Source of the DNA: Rutpela maculata
Taxonomy: Eukaryota > Arthropoda > Insecta > Coleoptera > Cerambycidae
Assembly: GCA_936432065.2 (NCBI GenBank)
Contig: OW386289.2
Span: 16,946,277-17,010,276 of the forward strand
Length of the DNA: 64,000 nt
Reading direction: 5' to 3'
Shown here: piece by piece, positions 19,449 to 34,168 of the stretch
Layout of the letters: every line of letters starts with the position of its first letter
Position numbering within the stretch: position 1 is the first letter of the stretch
Notes under the pieces: generated by a model
What the model was told of the DNA's origin: nothing
Database searches by the model: none
The model's input: the letters and a program-made list of their open reading frames with translations, nothing else
Position numbers and translations under genes: made by a program

Positions 19449-22153
19449 ATGAACAGCTTCATTTATGGAGCGATTTATCAGATATAGATGATCCGACATA
19501 CAAACCAGAAAAACCAAAAAGTCGAAGGACGTTCAATTTGTTACACAAAAAAGTTTCTAACTTAGTTGAAAAAAGAAAAAATACAAATAAAAAATCCGAA
19601 GAAGTTATTCATTCAAACAAGAACACTCAGGAAATGGAGAGTAATTTTTCAAATGAGTGTTCTAATGAGTCTGTAATAATGCCACATGCTAAAAATATTG
19701 TCATAAATGAAAAACAAATTTGCGTTTTATCAGAAAAAAATATTGAGTTTCAGAAAAACATACAGGCGAATAGAAAAGAAAATGATAAAGACGTTATAAA
19801 AAAACCAAAAATATTGATACATTCTATACACCAAATAACACCTCCAAAAATTACAGAATGTATGAATGAATTGGAAAGAACAAAAAAAGAGAGAACACTA
19901 AATTAGCTGATTTCCGAAGTTGTTGAACCAAAACAAGAGATAAATCCCAAAACAATAGAAGAGATAAATGTGATTAATGAAAGTAAATGTTCAGGAAATT
20001 CTTCAATCAACCCAAATTGTAAAGAAGAAAACGCACCTTTAAAAAAAGAATTATTCCAAAATGCAATAGAGTATTTGGTACAGAAAACTACTGATAAACA
20101 AAAAAAGAAGAGAACTCTATGCAAATTTTGTCACACTACGGTTACAAATTTTGAAAGACATATATGTAGAAACCACGCAGAAGAAAAAGAAGTACAAGAT
20201 TTTGTAAAATTTCCAACAAGTACCAAGGAAGGTCGACAAATGAGGAGAAATATTTTGTCTCTACTTCGGAACCAAGTAAATTTCGAAAAATTTGTAGAAA
20301 CTGAAAATTATAATCCAAGAAATTTGCCATGCGCCCATTGTAAACGGATAATTGCTGTAAGCTATTTAAGGAGGCATTACAAAAAATGTTGTGTGAAACC
20401 AATAAACGAATCTGGTCGCAATGTAAGGCATCGTGCAGCTTCTCAGACCTTGGCAACTTGTGCTAGTCAACATGCGAACACTACAGCAACTTTGAGAGTA
20501 CAAAAAGAGGTATTTATCAGAATGGCGGCGGACGAAATTGGGTTTGTGGCAAGGAAAGATCCTTTAATTCGATGCTATGGTGAAAGTTATATGAAGAAAC
20601 ATAAGCGTGCTCAGCTTTCAATTGCCTGCTCTAATAAAATGCGAGAATGCTCTAGACTTCTTATCGAAGTACGACGTAGACTTGGAAAACCAGAACTTAG
20701 TCTAATTGATATTCTAAATCCTGTTTTATTTGATGATGTTATATTATCTGTACAAGCGATAAGCGGATACGATGCGGATAAAAAAACGTATAAAGCTGGA
20801 AGTTTGGCAGATCATATGGGAACTACCTTAAAACAACTTTGTGCTGCAGCTACAGATTTATTATTCATGAATTCTTCGGATTTTAAATGCAGTGACAGCG
20901 AACTTAAGATAAAGGAAATAAAAAGATTTAATTTTTTAGTAAATAGTAAATGGAATTATGAAGTTTCATCATTGGCATTAAAAGATTTAGCGGAGAAAAA
21001 GTGGAATAAGCCAGTATTATTGCCCCTCACAGAAGACATAATAATATTTAGAAAACATGTTTTAGATTCCGCTGAAAATAACGCTGCATTACTGAGAAAT
21101 GACAATACCGACAAAAAAGCATACAAAAATTTAATAAATGCTACATTAACTTTTACAATTTTATTTAATCGTAGAAGAATAGGAGATGTGCAGTACCTTC
21201 AAACAGATTCATATCTCAAAAATTTGACAACAAATAATCAAACTGAATTTTTGGGGCAATTAACAGTTTCTGAAAGGGCACTAACTACAAGCTACAAACG
21301 TGTTGTGGCAGGTGGAAAAGGAAGTAGAGCCATTGTAATACTTTTTCGTCCAAATTTGCAGGATTATATTACGCTATTACTTGATATTAGAAACAAAACT
21401 GATATTGTCCCCCAAGAAAATCCATACTTGTTTGCTTATCCAGGCGTGAAAGATCAATGGGTGCGAGGAGATGTCGTATTAAAAAACTTCGCTAAAACCA
21501 GTAAAGTAAAAGATCCTAATGCTATGACGTCAAATCGCTTAAGAAAACAAATTGCAACTCTAATGCAGATATTGAATTTAAATCCAGAAGACCATTCTCA
21601 CTTCGCCAAATTTATGGGCCATACCGAAAAAACTCATAAAGAGTTTTATGAGATTACACAAGATATATATCAGACCGCAAAAATTGGCAAACTGTTAAAT
21701 TTATTTGACCAAGGAAAAGGACAAGAGTTTAAAAACCAAGATTTAAAAACAATAAATATTGATCCTAACACTGAAGTAGTTGAATATGATGACTCCGAAA
21801 CCGAAGAAAATACACCCAAATCAAAAACAAAGGATCCACCTAAATTAAAAAAAAAGGACCAACCACAATCAAAAACAGAATTATCCATTGTAAATGGTTA
21901 TGAAGAGAGCAATTATTCTTCATCTGATAGTGAAAAGTCGGTAAAAAAGAAAAGTCACCGAATAAGGTGGACAGAAGATCAAAAGAAACTAGTAACTTCA
22001 CATTTCAAAAAGCACATTAAAGAAAAAAGAGCTCCAAAACAGGATGAGTGTAAAAAGCTTTTAAGGGAAGAACAAGACATTTTAAGTAACCTGGATTGGG
22101 TCAGAATTAAGATATTTGTTTGTAATACATATAATGCAAGTAAAAAAAAATAA
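19449..22153 (+). CDS. Zinc-finger and tyrosine-recombinase-like protein (Crypton-derived type), large exon with one in-frame TAG
   Basis: Starts at an acceptor AG (19447-19448) in frame with exon 3888-3961 and stays open to TAA 22151-22153 (about 900 residues) except for a single TAG at 19904-19906. Before the stop lie about 150 acidic/basic, low-complexity residues. After it come a C2H2-like finger (CKFC..H..H, from 20120), a Cys-rich finger (CAHC..H..C, from about 20329), a helical core-binding-like region, and a tyrosine-recombinase fold: box I Arg in NRRRIGD (about 21170), a Lys in YKRVVAGGKG, box II NRLR (about 21535, Asn where His is usual), then GHTEKTHKEFYEI (about 21617) with the nucleophile-position Tyr. 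After an acidic/Lys linker, a C-terminal RWTEDQKK..(W) module (from 21962) resembles Myb/SANT-like tails. This architecture occurs in animal Crypton-derived proteins. Host function is unknown. Confidence 0.75.
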
Positions 22154-22239
22154 AAATAAGTATGTTCAAAATCAATTTTTTAATGACTTTTGTTTATGTT
22201 GTGAAGTATTGCATGTTTTTTTTACATTTAGTGGTATCA

Positions 22240-22245
22240 AATAAA
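22240..22245 (+). promoter_or_regulatory. Likely polyadenylation signal of the recombinase-like gene
   Basis: AATAAA 87 bases after the stop codon at 22153, followed by T-rich sequence. Position and motif are typical; transcript evidence is lacking. Confidence 0.5.
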
Positions 22246-22383
22246 CTATTATTTTTCTTTTAGATGTTTAATAAAATATAATAACATTAATAACTTGTTG
22301 ACCATTACAGTATTGGATTTATCAAATACAAGATATAAATTTAATATAAAAAAAATATAAGTTATGCTAAAACAAAGGTAGAC

Positions 22384-22524
22384 TAAGGCCCGGTACTTTC
22401 ATCTCCAGTTAAGTCTATTCTATAGATAGATCCAATGGAAACAATTATTGACACAATTGTATCCAAGGAAATTATCTGGCGAACAGATTTAACTGAAGAT
22501 GAAAGTACTGGGACTGGGCCTTAA
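22384..22524. mobile_element. Short MITE
   Basis: About 140 bp with imperfect terminal inverted repeats: TAAGGCCCGGTACTTTCATC on the left, and on the right the inverse of TTAAGGCCCAGTCCCAGTAC. The right arm carries a few extra bases. It has no coding capacity and no clear target duplication. Confidence 0.65.
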
Positions 22525-22770
22525 TAACATGAGTATAAGATAAACAAGCAAAAATTATAGCTATAAACGGTTAAAACTAATTATTATTTTAACAAACAAG
22601 TAGAATACATAACATGTATAGGACAAACAAACAAATACTATACCTATCAATAGTTACAGTAAATTATTATTTTATTTATCACATAAACATAACATTAATT
22701 ACAGAGAAATAAATATGCTTCATAAGAGTAAAGACTACTCTACTAAATAATACAGTGAAAAAAAATTTAA

Positions 22771-23176
22771 TAGAAGATGCTTTTTATTGAGAAGCCTTAA
22801 AAAGCAGAAAATAAAATCTTCCAAAGAGAAGATATAAAGAAGTAAAATGTTCAAAACTTAGATCATTTTGGAGCAAAAATGTAAATATTTCCCTCCAGCA
22901 AGAGAAAAATTTTTGAAATGTTTAAAAAACTTTAAAAAGCATTCGAGACGACTCCAACAAACTATCATTAATTAGTAGCAAAATTTATGATTAACCAACA
23001 AATATATTCTAGAGTTTTGGTCTCGAATGCTTTTTAAAACATTTTTATTTCTTGCTAGAGGGAAATATTTACATTTTACAAGTTTGTAAAATATCTTGGG
23101 AAGCTGGAAGATTATTATTTTTTTATTTTCTGCTTTTTAGACCCCCCCCCCCCCCCAATAAAAACCGTCTTCTACT
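22771..23176. repeat. Inverted repeat, about 400 bp
   Basis: The left arm begins TAGAAGATGCTTTTTA and includes AAAAAGCAGAAAATAAA and TAAATATTTCCCTC. The right arm mirrors it and ends CCGTCTTCTA. The loop is about 22960-23010. A run of about 15 C residues (23143-23157) interrupts the right arm. The TAGAAGATGC motif occurs again at 23312, next to the following fold-back. Probably a non-autonomous fold-back. Confidence 0.6.
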
Positions 23177-24059
23177 ATTTTTTTTTTACTTTTATTATAA
23201 AAGGCCAGCGGCAGTGACAAAAAGTGGATTAAGGGATCTAGTTACGTTGAGGAATGTTCGTGTCCTGTTGATTACGCTGGAAGTTTTTGTGAGGTAAATA
23301 TGTTCTATTTAGTAGAAGATGCTTATTTATTATTAAGGGACCCCAAAAATAGACCAGGCAAATCTCAGTGTAAAATGGGTTTGGCGTGAACTATTTGGGG
23401 ACAGTTATTTGTTTATCGCAATGGATAGCTTTATTAATGTAGGATAAGTACATAAAGCCGCAAGAAATCCCGACGTGAGCTAAAGCCGCCATTTAGAAAA
23501 AATGACCGCCAGAGACATTTTCTTTAAAATCATATATCTCAGTAACCGTTGCTCCGATTTTAGATTTCTTTTTTTTGTTCCATTCCTCACTTCACATTTT
23601 ACAGAAAGAATGATTACATATTTTACGATAAATTAAACGATAAACTTAGGAAATTAAAAAAATAATTTAAATATTACGGAAATTTAAACTTTTGTAAACT
23701 CGAGACGTTTGTACTGAAATTTCTAGTCAATTTTTGAAAAAATAATTTTAATAATAGTTCTAGAGCACAATTAGCTTTCATTTGTTTTTTGGCCGATGTT
23801 ACTAACTCAAATATTAATGTATATTAAGGTATAAAGGGTGCCCAGTCAGTGTTCTCTCGGAAGATTGTGCAAAACGGCTAACTTTATAAAAACACTTTCT
23901 TAACAAAACTTTCAATGTTTCGTCTCTACTACAACTTAAAATTATTTTCAATTATACAAGGTGTCACAAAAACGAGTCACACAAGAAAGTATAATTTTTT
24001 TTAAATAGAACAGCCTGCATTTCCTTAACGCCAGTTAAGCCTCCAAGGGCTCTGTATTA

Positions 24060-24530
24060 CACCCTAAAATATTCCGTGAACAACACAAATTTGAAAAATT
24101 CTTAATTTTCTCCAATTTGGTTTTGAGCCCACTGACAAAAATTTAATCTACGATTTAAATCCACATCCCAAAGCTCTTGATGAAGCTGAGCTCGATAGGG
24201 GTGAAACTTGTTTTTACGAAGACAGGGAAACACTAGATTCGCTGACTTCTAAATCCCTACTTAACTCCCGAACACTTGCCATAGGATTTTCGATTACCGC
24301 TAAAGTTATAGCCAGCTCATTTTCTTCATTACAATACATTTCGTCGTCTCGCCTTCTTTTCATATGCAAAATTTCCAGTACGTTCAAAACGTTCTTTCAA
24401 ATTTTCTGAAGACCTCACATCAGGACATCTTCTATAGGGATATTTTTGACCATACATTCTTGATGCCAATAAACAATCTCCATCACATTCACCAATAACG
24501 TAACATTTACAATAGATATTAAATCTTATT
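24060..24530 (-). pseudogene. Tc1/mariner-type transposase, N-terminal fragment
   Basis: On the minus strand the first part reads as an N-terminal helix-turn-helix of the insect mariner-like family: VIGECDGDCLLASRMYGQ, then RRCPDVRSSENLKERF. After a stop a second region (ASVRELSRDLEVSESSVSL) fits the second helix-turn-helix, and a third frame continues with Leu/His-rich sequence ending in FCQWA. Multiple stops and frameshifts make it non-functional. The catalytic half is absent, perhaps displaced when the Helentron-like copy inserted. It is a different, older copy from the one at 28022. Confidence 0.7.
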
Positions 24531-24744
24531 GACAATAATTGTAATTCGTATTTTTAAATATTAACAATATTAATTCAACTTAATCACGATAATCTTAAAC
24601 ACATTAAAGAAATGTCATAGAGTGAAAAACAAACGCAAAACAAAAGACCAAAGCCATACAAGATTTTAATGCTAAAATAAAAAGCACCTCAATTTATGCA
24701 AAACTTATTTGAAATAATCATATCTCAAAAACGGTTTGAAATAA

Positions 24745-25404
24745 AAAAACCGCTGCCCAAGGAATCACTACTTCCACATCCAGATTCTCTATCCAAGTCA
24801 CTCACATCGAAAAAACTTTGTATGTGGAAATAATTGTTTATGGAACTTTAATAATATAGTATTTGAAATCCTCTACCCCAAAAACCCATAAAACGATACC
24901 CCACATCGGTAGTGGGGTGGGGGTGGTGATAGGGGGTGGTAGTGGGGGTGGATGAAGTAAAAAAATATTTTCAGGCTTCTAGTTCTTGTACATACACTAA
25001 ATCACAATTTTTTTTCATCTCCTTTGATAATAAGGTGGGGGTGGCTAAGGCCAAAAATTTTTTTGAGGCCTTAGCTTCTCTTGTATATACTAAATACCAA
25101 TTTTATGGATTGATTTACCCATTTACACCAAATTTACCCCAATTTACCCCCCAACCCTTCGACGGAACAAATATAATCTAGTTCTAGATCTCGTTAAAGT
25201 ACATATGTGTACCAAATTTCAAGTCAATATCTTAAACGGTTCCAGAGTAAACGTGCGCACAAAAAAAGTTACAGACAGACCGACAGACGGAAAATTTTTT
25301 TTCGCTCAAATTTAAAATCCCGATGTTTCATGACATTTTAAGCCTATTTGAACAATAAAAATTTTTTTGTCGTTACTATACTTCCACTGGATGTGGAAGT
25401 AATT
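24745..25404 (+). mobile_element. Helentron-like non-autonomous element, copy 3
   Basis: Leader AAAACCGCTGCCCAAGGAATC (24745-), then ACTTCCACATCCAG (24770-24783). The interior has GGGGGTGG-rich and GACAGACCGACAGACGG segments. The 3' hairpin ACTTCCAC-TGGAT-GTGGAAGT spans 25380-25400 and AATTA follows. It closely resembles 58547-59236 and the inverse of 1-534. It is noncoding and nested in the mariner-like element. Confidence 0.75.
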
Positions 25405-26280
25405 AAGCGTATAATATTAGAATGTGGGGAATTTTATGCTTTATTCATCCATGTAAAAAAATATAGGTATTCCATTTAAAAAATTTGAGAAAAATAATAA
25501 TTAAATAACAAGAAATGTAAACAAATATTTTGGACACCCGGTATAATAATAATTTATTTCAAAAATGTTTTTCAGAAGATGCATCATTATCGAATAACAC
25601 CCTACATTTTTAGAAAAAACAATTAATTAATCGCGGAGATATGGTAGTCAAAAAAATGTTTGTAATTTGCTAAAAAAAAAACAGGAAAAAAATTATAACT
25701 TGGCAACGCTGCATCCGATTAACAAAAAAATTTAGGGTATAATTCAGAACCCATAGAGTCTTAATTGGCGTCAAAAAATTAGAGAGTATTCCATTAAAAA
25801 AATTATACATTCTTGTGTAACTCTTTTTTGTAACACCCTGTATAATTGAAAATAATTTCACGTTGTTGTAGAGATGAAACACTGAAAGTTTTGTTAAAAA
25901 AGTTTTTTATAAAGTTGCCCGTTTTTGCACAATCTTCCGAGGAAGCACTAACTGGGCACCTTGTATATTTCCAAGAACTCAAGTCTTATTTTCTTCAGTT
26001 ATCTTCTATTTTATGCCCAAAGATGTAATAACACTTTTGATTGTACATAAAAAGGGGAAGAGAACAAAAAAAGAAATCTAAAATCGGAGCAATGGTTCCT
26101 GAGATATGTCCTTCTAAAAGAAAAGGTTCTGGCGGCCATTTTTTCTAAATGGTGGCTTTAGCTCACATTGGGATTTTTCGGGACTTTTATATCCTCATTC
26201 TACATGAATAAAGCTATCCATTTCGATAAAAAAATAGCTGTCCCCAGATAGTTCATACTCAAAACTGGATTTGCCTGCAC

Positions 26281-27917
<1,637 letters not shown>

Positions 27918-28021
27918 GTGAAAAACAATGTATACAGTTATTAACAAATTTGACAGATTGTCACTGTTGTATGTTGTATGTTGCGTTGTCGAGTTCTAAG
28001 ACAAATTTTATAACAGTAATT

Positions 28022-29083
28022 ATGGTGTACACCAATAATAACAAATTCGATATGATTAGCATTTATTGTCAGTGCAATTTTGACGCTGAGATGGCACTCA
28101 TGGTTTACGGAGATAGATTTCCAGATGCCCCGCAGCCAAATCGAACTATGTTTAGGAAGTTAGTTCAAAATCTAAAAACGCACGGTTCATTTTCAAAAAA
28201 AGTAGTAAGGCGAGCGCATGTTGCGGAAAATGTAAGAAAAGTGAATAGAGTATTGAATTATGTTAACCAAAATGAGGAAACCTCTTTGAGACAAATTCAG
28301 AGAAACTGTCGCATAAAAAAAGACAGTGCAAGAAAAATATTGAAAAAAAACGGATTTCGATGCTACAAAATGATGAAAGTTCAACATTTAAATGAGGAAG
28401 ATAAGCCAAGGAGAGTAAGATTTTGTAGATGGTTATTAAATAAAAAAAGGAATGACGCGCTGATATGTAGCAAAATTCTTTGGTCGGACGAATCAAATTT
28501 TTCTAATAATGGATTTTTCAATAGAAATATGCATTATAAGTGGACACGAGAAAATACACATTGGTGCAGAGAGACTGCTTTCCAAGAAAGATTTTCTACG
28601 AATGTTTGGTTGGGTCTTTTAGGGACTAAAGTAATTGGACCTTATTTTTATGATGGCAAATTAACCGCTCGTAGATACCTTAATTTCCTGCAAAACGAAT
28701 TTCAAGATTTTCTTTATGAATTAACATTGGCAGAAAGATTAAATTATTCATATTTTCAACAAGATGGGGCTCCACCTCACACTGCTGTAATATGTACAAA
28801 TTATTTAAATCAAGTTATGCCAGATAGCTGGATAGGCACCTATGGACCCATTCTATGGCCAGCTCGATCACCAGATATTACTCCCTTGGATTTTTTCGTC
28901 TGGGGTTACATTAAAGACAAGGTATTTCAAACTGCCCCTGAAAATATTGAGGACATCAAAACCAGAATTCGAAACGCATGTGAGGCAATTACTCCTGAAA
29001 TGCTCCAAAATGTAATGCGTGACGTGTCTCGTAGAGCACGTTTATGTGTCAGAATGCATGGTGCACAATTTGAGCATTTGTAG
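28022..29083 (+). CDS. DD41D mariner-like transposase
   Basis: 353 residues from ATG 28022, the first ATG followed by conserved N-terminal family sequence; the frame is open further upstream, but only with non-ATG codons. N-terminal paired helix-turn-helix regions cover about residues 8-50 and 75-115 (DNA binding to the inverted repeats). The RNase H-like DDE core has Asp156 (WSDESNF), Asp248 (QQDGAPPH) and Asp290 (SPDITPLDFF); 41 residues separate the last two, defining DD41D, as in the rosa/visitor-type lineages, rather than the DD34D of classical mariner or DD34E of Tc1. The WPARSPD motif is intact. It should cut and reinsert the element at TA. AATAAA follows 8 bases after the stop (29091). 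No break is seen. Confidence 0.93.
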   Translation: MVYTNNNKFDMISIYCQCNFDAEMALMVYGDRFPDAPQPNRTMFRKLVQNLKTHGSFSKKVVRRAHVAENVRKVNRVLNYVNQNEETSLRQIQRNCRIKKDSARKILKKNGFRCYKMMKVQHLNEEDKPRRVRFCRWLLNKKRNDALICSKILWSDESNFSNNGFFNRNMHYKWTRENTHWCRETAFQERFSTNVWLGLLGTKVIGPYFYDGKLTARRYLNFLQNEFQDFLYELTLAERLNYSYFQQDGAPPHTAVICTNYLNQVMPDSWIGTYGPILWPARSPDITPLDFFVWGYIKDKVFQTAPENIEDIKTRIRNACEAITPEMLQNVMRDVSRRARLCVRMHGAQFEHL

Positions 29084-29270
29084 TTAGAAAAATAAATACA
29101 CACAATTTCTTTTCAATATAGTAGTAGGTAGTACTGTTATACATAGTTTTTCGTTTTTTTCTTTGGATGTTCGTTTTGTACTTGTATTTTTATTTATGAG
29201 ATATTTGTTGGTTTGTATTAAATTGTAATAAATAATTACGGAATTATAATTATTATAAAGTGAATTTTTA

Positions 29271-29762
29271 CTATTATGGCACAGCTGATTGTTACGATTC
29301 AATTATATGAATTGTGGTATTCGTAAAATATTAAATATTGACACTATCGGTTAAAATTTCTGTGACATGTTTTATATCGTTGGAAAGAGAAAAAAATAAC
29401 GGAATTAATGGCGTCATAGTCTACTTTGAGATTTGTATTTTTCATTTTTGCACAAGAGCGTATGTCAAAGCCAACTGCATTTTTCGATTTTTCTGTTACA
29501 CGTTATTATTCTTATTGTCTTTGCCGTCAACTTTCATTCCTTTAACTTTTTTCGTATCTCCTTAAATAAGGAAGCTATAACCGTTTGTGGTTTTCCTATT
29601 TTTCAGGTTTTTGTAATATATCTCATAAAGTAGGCTATGGATTTCAAATTTCTTTTTACTGAAATATAGCTCACAAAAAATGGGATAACTGTTTCTAAAA
29701 CTTTATTCTTCTACAATAGATATTAAGCGAGATATTTGGTGTGGCCCTCGTAAAATAGACAG

Positions 29763-29766
<4 letters not shown>
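29271..29766 (-). repeat. Right terminal inverted repeat of the DD41D transposon
   Basis: Inverse of 27422-27917, ending GACAGTCTG before TA. It starts at about ATTATGGCACAGCTG (29273). Confidence 0.9.

Positions 29767-29826
<60 letters not shown>
29767..29826. repeat. (TA)n microsatellite
   Basis: About 58 bases of TA on the right side of the DD41D transposon; together with 27323-27421 it suggests insertion into a pre-existing TA tract. Confidence 0.98.
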
Positions 29827-29830
<4 letters not shown>

Positions 29831-32400
29831 TGTTTCCCACTAATTTGGGGAAAAACGATAATAAATTTTATTTTTATTTGTTTAGCATGAGTGTCTGTTC
29901 TTGCGGACTCACTCCTCTCAGGGTTAAAGTAGGTTCAATGAAACAAATCAGGAATTATACGATCAATCAAACACTGTAGTTGAGAATAGATTTGATTTTA
30001 TTAAATTTACTGGAATATGGTTGTTTTGCAAGAATTTTTACAGTGATAAATTATACAAAAATGAATGTTGGGCGCCGTTAAAAACATATAATTATTTAAA
30101 ATCTGACAATGAAATTAGTTTACAAAATGAAAAAGGAAAACTCTGATGTGGTTTTTATTCTTACGTACTAGTGAGACTTTTTACCTTAACATCCGATCGG
30201 TAGCTACCGCGCGACCGCAAATACCAAGATTGTGGAGAGAAATCCGCTTCTAGTTGTCGTTGCTAACTTGGCTGCAGCACAGAAGAAGAAACAATCAGAA
30301 GGGAATGTCGGCAAAAAATCCTTTGATCTCGTGTTGTAAATCTCCGCCATACAATTGTTGGGCGAGTTCAGGAGAGTACTCAATATTTTTTACCCCTTTT
30401 AGGAACGGCCCGGAAGAGAATCAGAAAACCTGTGAAACATTAGATGAAGACAAATAATATTTGTTTTAGATTTTCGATGTTTCTTAACTAATTAGGCGGC
30501 ATCATGATACAAACTGTATCACGAGGCGAGATCACGCCATTTGTCGCTGATGATCCGGTTACAGAAGAAATCCGTGATCCGGGCCTGGCACGATTTTTTA
30601 CAATTCCGTCCGAGACTGACAGTGCGCGATGTAGATGCGCGAACTTTTCCCGCCAATGGGAGAGTATATTCTGATTGTTTCTTCTTCTGTGGCTGCAGTG
30701 TTGACAATCGACAGTACAGCTGATGTGATATGGACGATCCTTCTGTTTCGTTCTTGTTTTGTTGCAAATAAAACTTCTCTGGATACTGGATTTTTGTTAA
30801 AACGATGCACTATTTCGTTGCACTTTAATTTGTGCCGAGGTGAGTACCAAAATATATTTTCGAAGACGACTTTTACATGTAGGGAAACTGCCCTTGTTTA
30901 CAAGTTACAATATTACTTAATTTGAGATTTATTTTCTTAATTCTCGTTTTCATATAACCAAGGAAACTATTTTTGAGTCATTACAATACTCTTATTTTGA
31001 TTTGAATACTTAATACATTTACTTTACTTCAAAATTTCAATTTTCTTCTTTAAAATATTTTTAGGTTGTCTTCCGCTAAATTTTTACGTGCGGTTAGCTT
31101 CGTTGTTGAGTAATGACTGAATTGTAAATTCTGGCTTTCTATTGGGCCAAAATGAAGTATTTGACAGGATTTTACGTCTTGATTTTTTTGAAAGAAAATT
31201 TTAATTTATGAATTTACTTTTTTTAGCTTTGTGTTTTATTAAATGTTTATTTTACTACTTGAGTTTTATTTCTCATGCTTTTCTGAGTATTTTGATATGC
31301 AATACATATTGATTTGTGCCTCAATTGCAATTTTTCATGGTTATGTGAACTCGGACATATTTTAACACTTTCTAGCCTTAATACCTAATTTTAGCTACCA
31401 AACCATATTCCTGCTTATAGTTTAAGATACATTTAACATTTATTAACACAATTTCAACACCTTACTCTATTATTCTTACTAATACTGAACTATGCATTTT
31501 AGCATGTCGTTTGAGGAGAAACTTGTCACCCCCTACAAAATACTACATGATGTGTTGGACAAAACTACACTAAATCTATGGACCTAGCCAAACTCTGTAA
31601 CAACAAAGTGAAATACTCTAAGAAAAAACCTTTTTACAAACTATTTTACACAATTTTAAGAAAAGTTCATCTGACAGCTATGTGATTTTCTCACTGTGGG
31701 CCCCATTTGAAGTTTAATTAAAGGGAACTTACGTCGTAGAGTAAGTATAAACCATATTGTTTCTGTTTTGACACATTTTATCCTATTACGATAGGTATTT
31801 TTATGAAATACTTGTGAAGTTTGGTTTCAAACGTAACCTGCCGATTAAACTTTTTGTTATTTTCTACCCTGCTTATGTAGTCCTTTTATTATAAGTTTGT
31901 GCTTGTTTAAGCTTACAAATTTTCACCTTTTTAATTGTTTATTGTTAAATTTATGATTACACTTTTTATTTATTGATAAATTTTTATTGTTTTTAGGTTC
32001 AAACCACCCTCTCATGTGTGTCAAGAGTTCCTGTTGGTTTGCCACCGTTTGGCTTTGTACAAAAGTTTATTTAAGCATCGTTGCACTTTATCGATACCTT
32101 GTTTTGGTCTTATTTACAAATAAAGTCTTTCAATGTACAGGTATGCACTATTTTCTTACTGCTAGATATATTAATAAATTTATTTACAATTCAAACACTT
32201 ATTACTAAATTCAACTGCAGTGCTTTATTCTAACGACATAAACCTGCCTTCAGCATGTGATTGGAGTGCCTCTGCATCTCACAAGCACTCGTGCATAAAG
32301 TAACCATCATCAGTGGCGTTTCTGAGTTTAATTTGATATAGATTACTAATTTTGTTTGAAATGAATTGTTCCAATATATTATATTGTTTGGGGAGAATAT
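29827..32400. other. Unassigned region with a GC-richer block
   Basis: No gene could be supported. 30170-30840 is clearly richer in G+C and CpG than its surroundings and ends at a donor-like GAG/GTGAGTA (30838-30845). TTTTTAG preceding 31997 is acceptor-like, and AATAAA occurs at 32119-32124, so a spliced noncoding transcript is conceivable. Segments 30269-30306 and 30664-30706 are inverted copies sharing CAGAAGAAGAAACAATCAGA. The GC-rich block could also be a solo LTR or other element fragment. Confidence 0.3.
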
Positions 32401-32407
32401 TGCGACA

Positions 32408-33860
<1,453 letters not shown>

Positions 33861-34168
33861 GTCCAATAGTAAGTCGCCGAGATAACTTTGGTGGAAATGA
33901 TAGAAAATGATTTCCACATCAAATATAAATACAATTTTGTAATATAATTGATAACAAATATAGTGAACAGAGGCTAAAATCACACGAATATAATAAGTAA
34001 TAAACTATAGGTAGGTACTATGGCAACGACCTATATTTATACAAACGGGATAAAGGACAGTTAAACAAATATTGGTCAGGCCCCACACCGACACAGAGTT
34101 GAGTGTCCAATAGTAGGTCGCCGAGATAACTTTGATGGAAAGGAAAGAAAATGATCTCCACATCAAGA
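33861..34168 (+). repeat. Diverged direct duplication
   Basis: GTCCAATAGTAAGTCGCCGA (33861) and GTCCAATAGTAGGTCGCCGA (34103) begin two similar segments of about 65 bp containing GATAACTTTG(G/A)TGGAAA and GAAAATGAT(T/C)TCCACATC. The spacing is about 242 bp. The intervening sequence also shares short blocks, suggesting an old tandem duplication. Confidence 0.75.

Larger units (their letters stand above)
23350..26280 (-). mobile_element. Long-armed mariner-like element with a nested insertion
   Basis: The left arm (23350 to about 24075) and right arm (about 25690-26280) are inverted copies: for example CAGGCAAATC..., TAAAATCGGAGCAA and GCACAATCTTCCGAG on one side recur inverted on the other. 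Between them lie a broken transposase gene (24060-24530, minus) and a Helentron-like copy (24745-25404). Long inverted arms flanking a mariner-superfamily gene match the architecture of the complete element at 27422-29766, though arm sequences differ. Exact ends were not resolved. Confidence 0.65.

Noticed and set aside
30067..30078. GGCGCCCAAC on the minus strand as a retroelement primer site
   Set aside because: Only ten bases match tRNA-Lys, the initial TGG is not intact, and no LTR end or gag frame lies in the right place.
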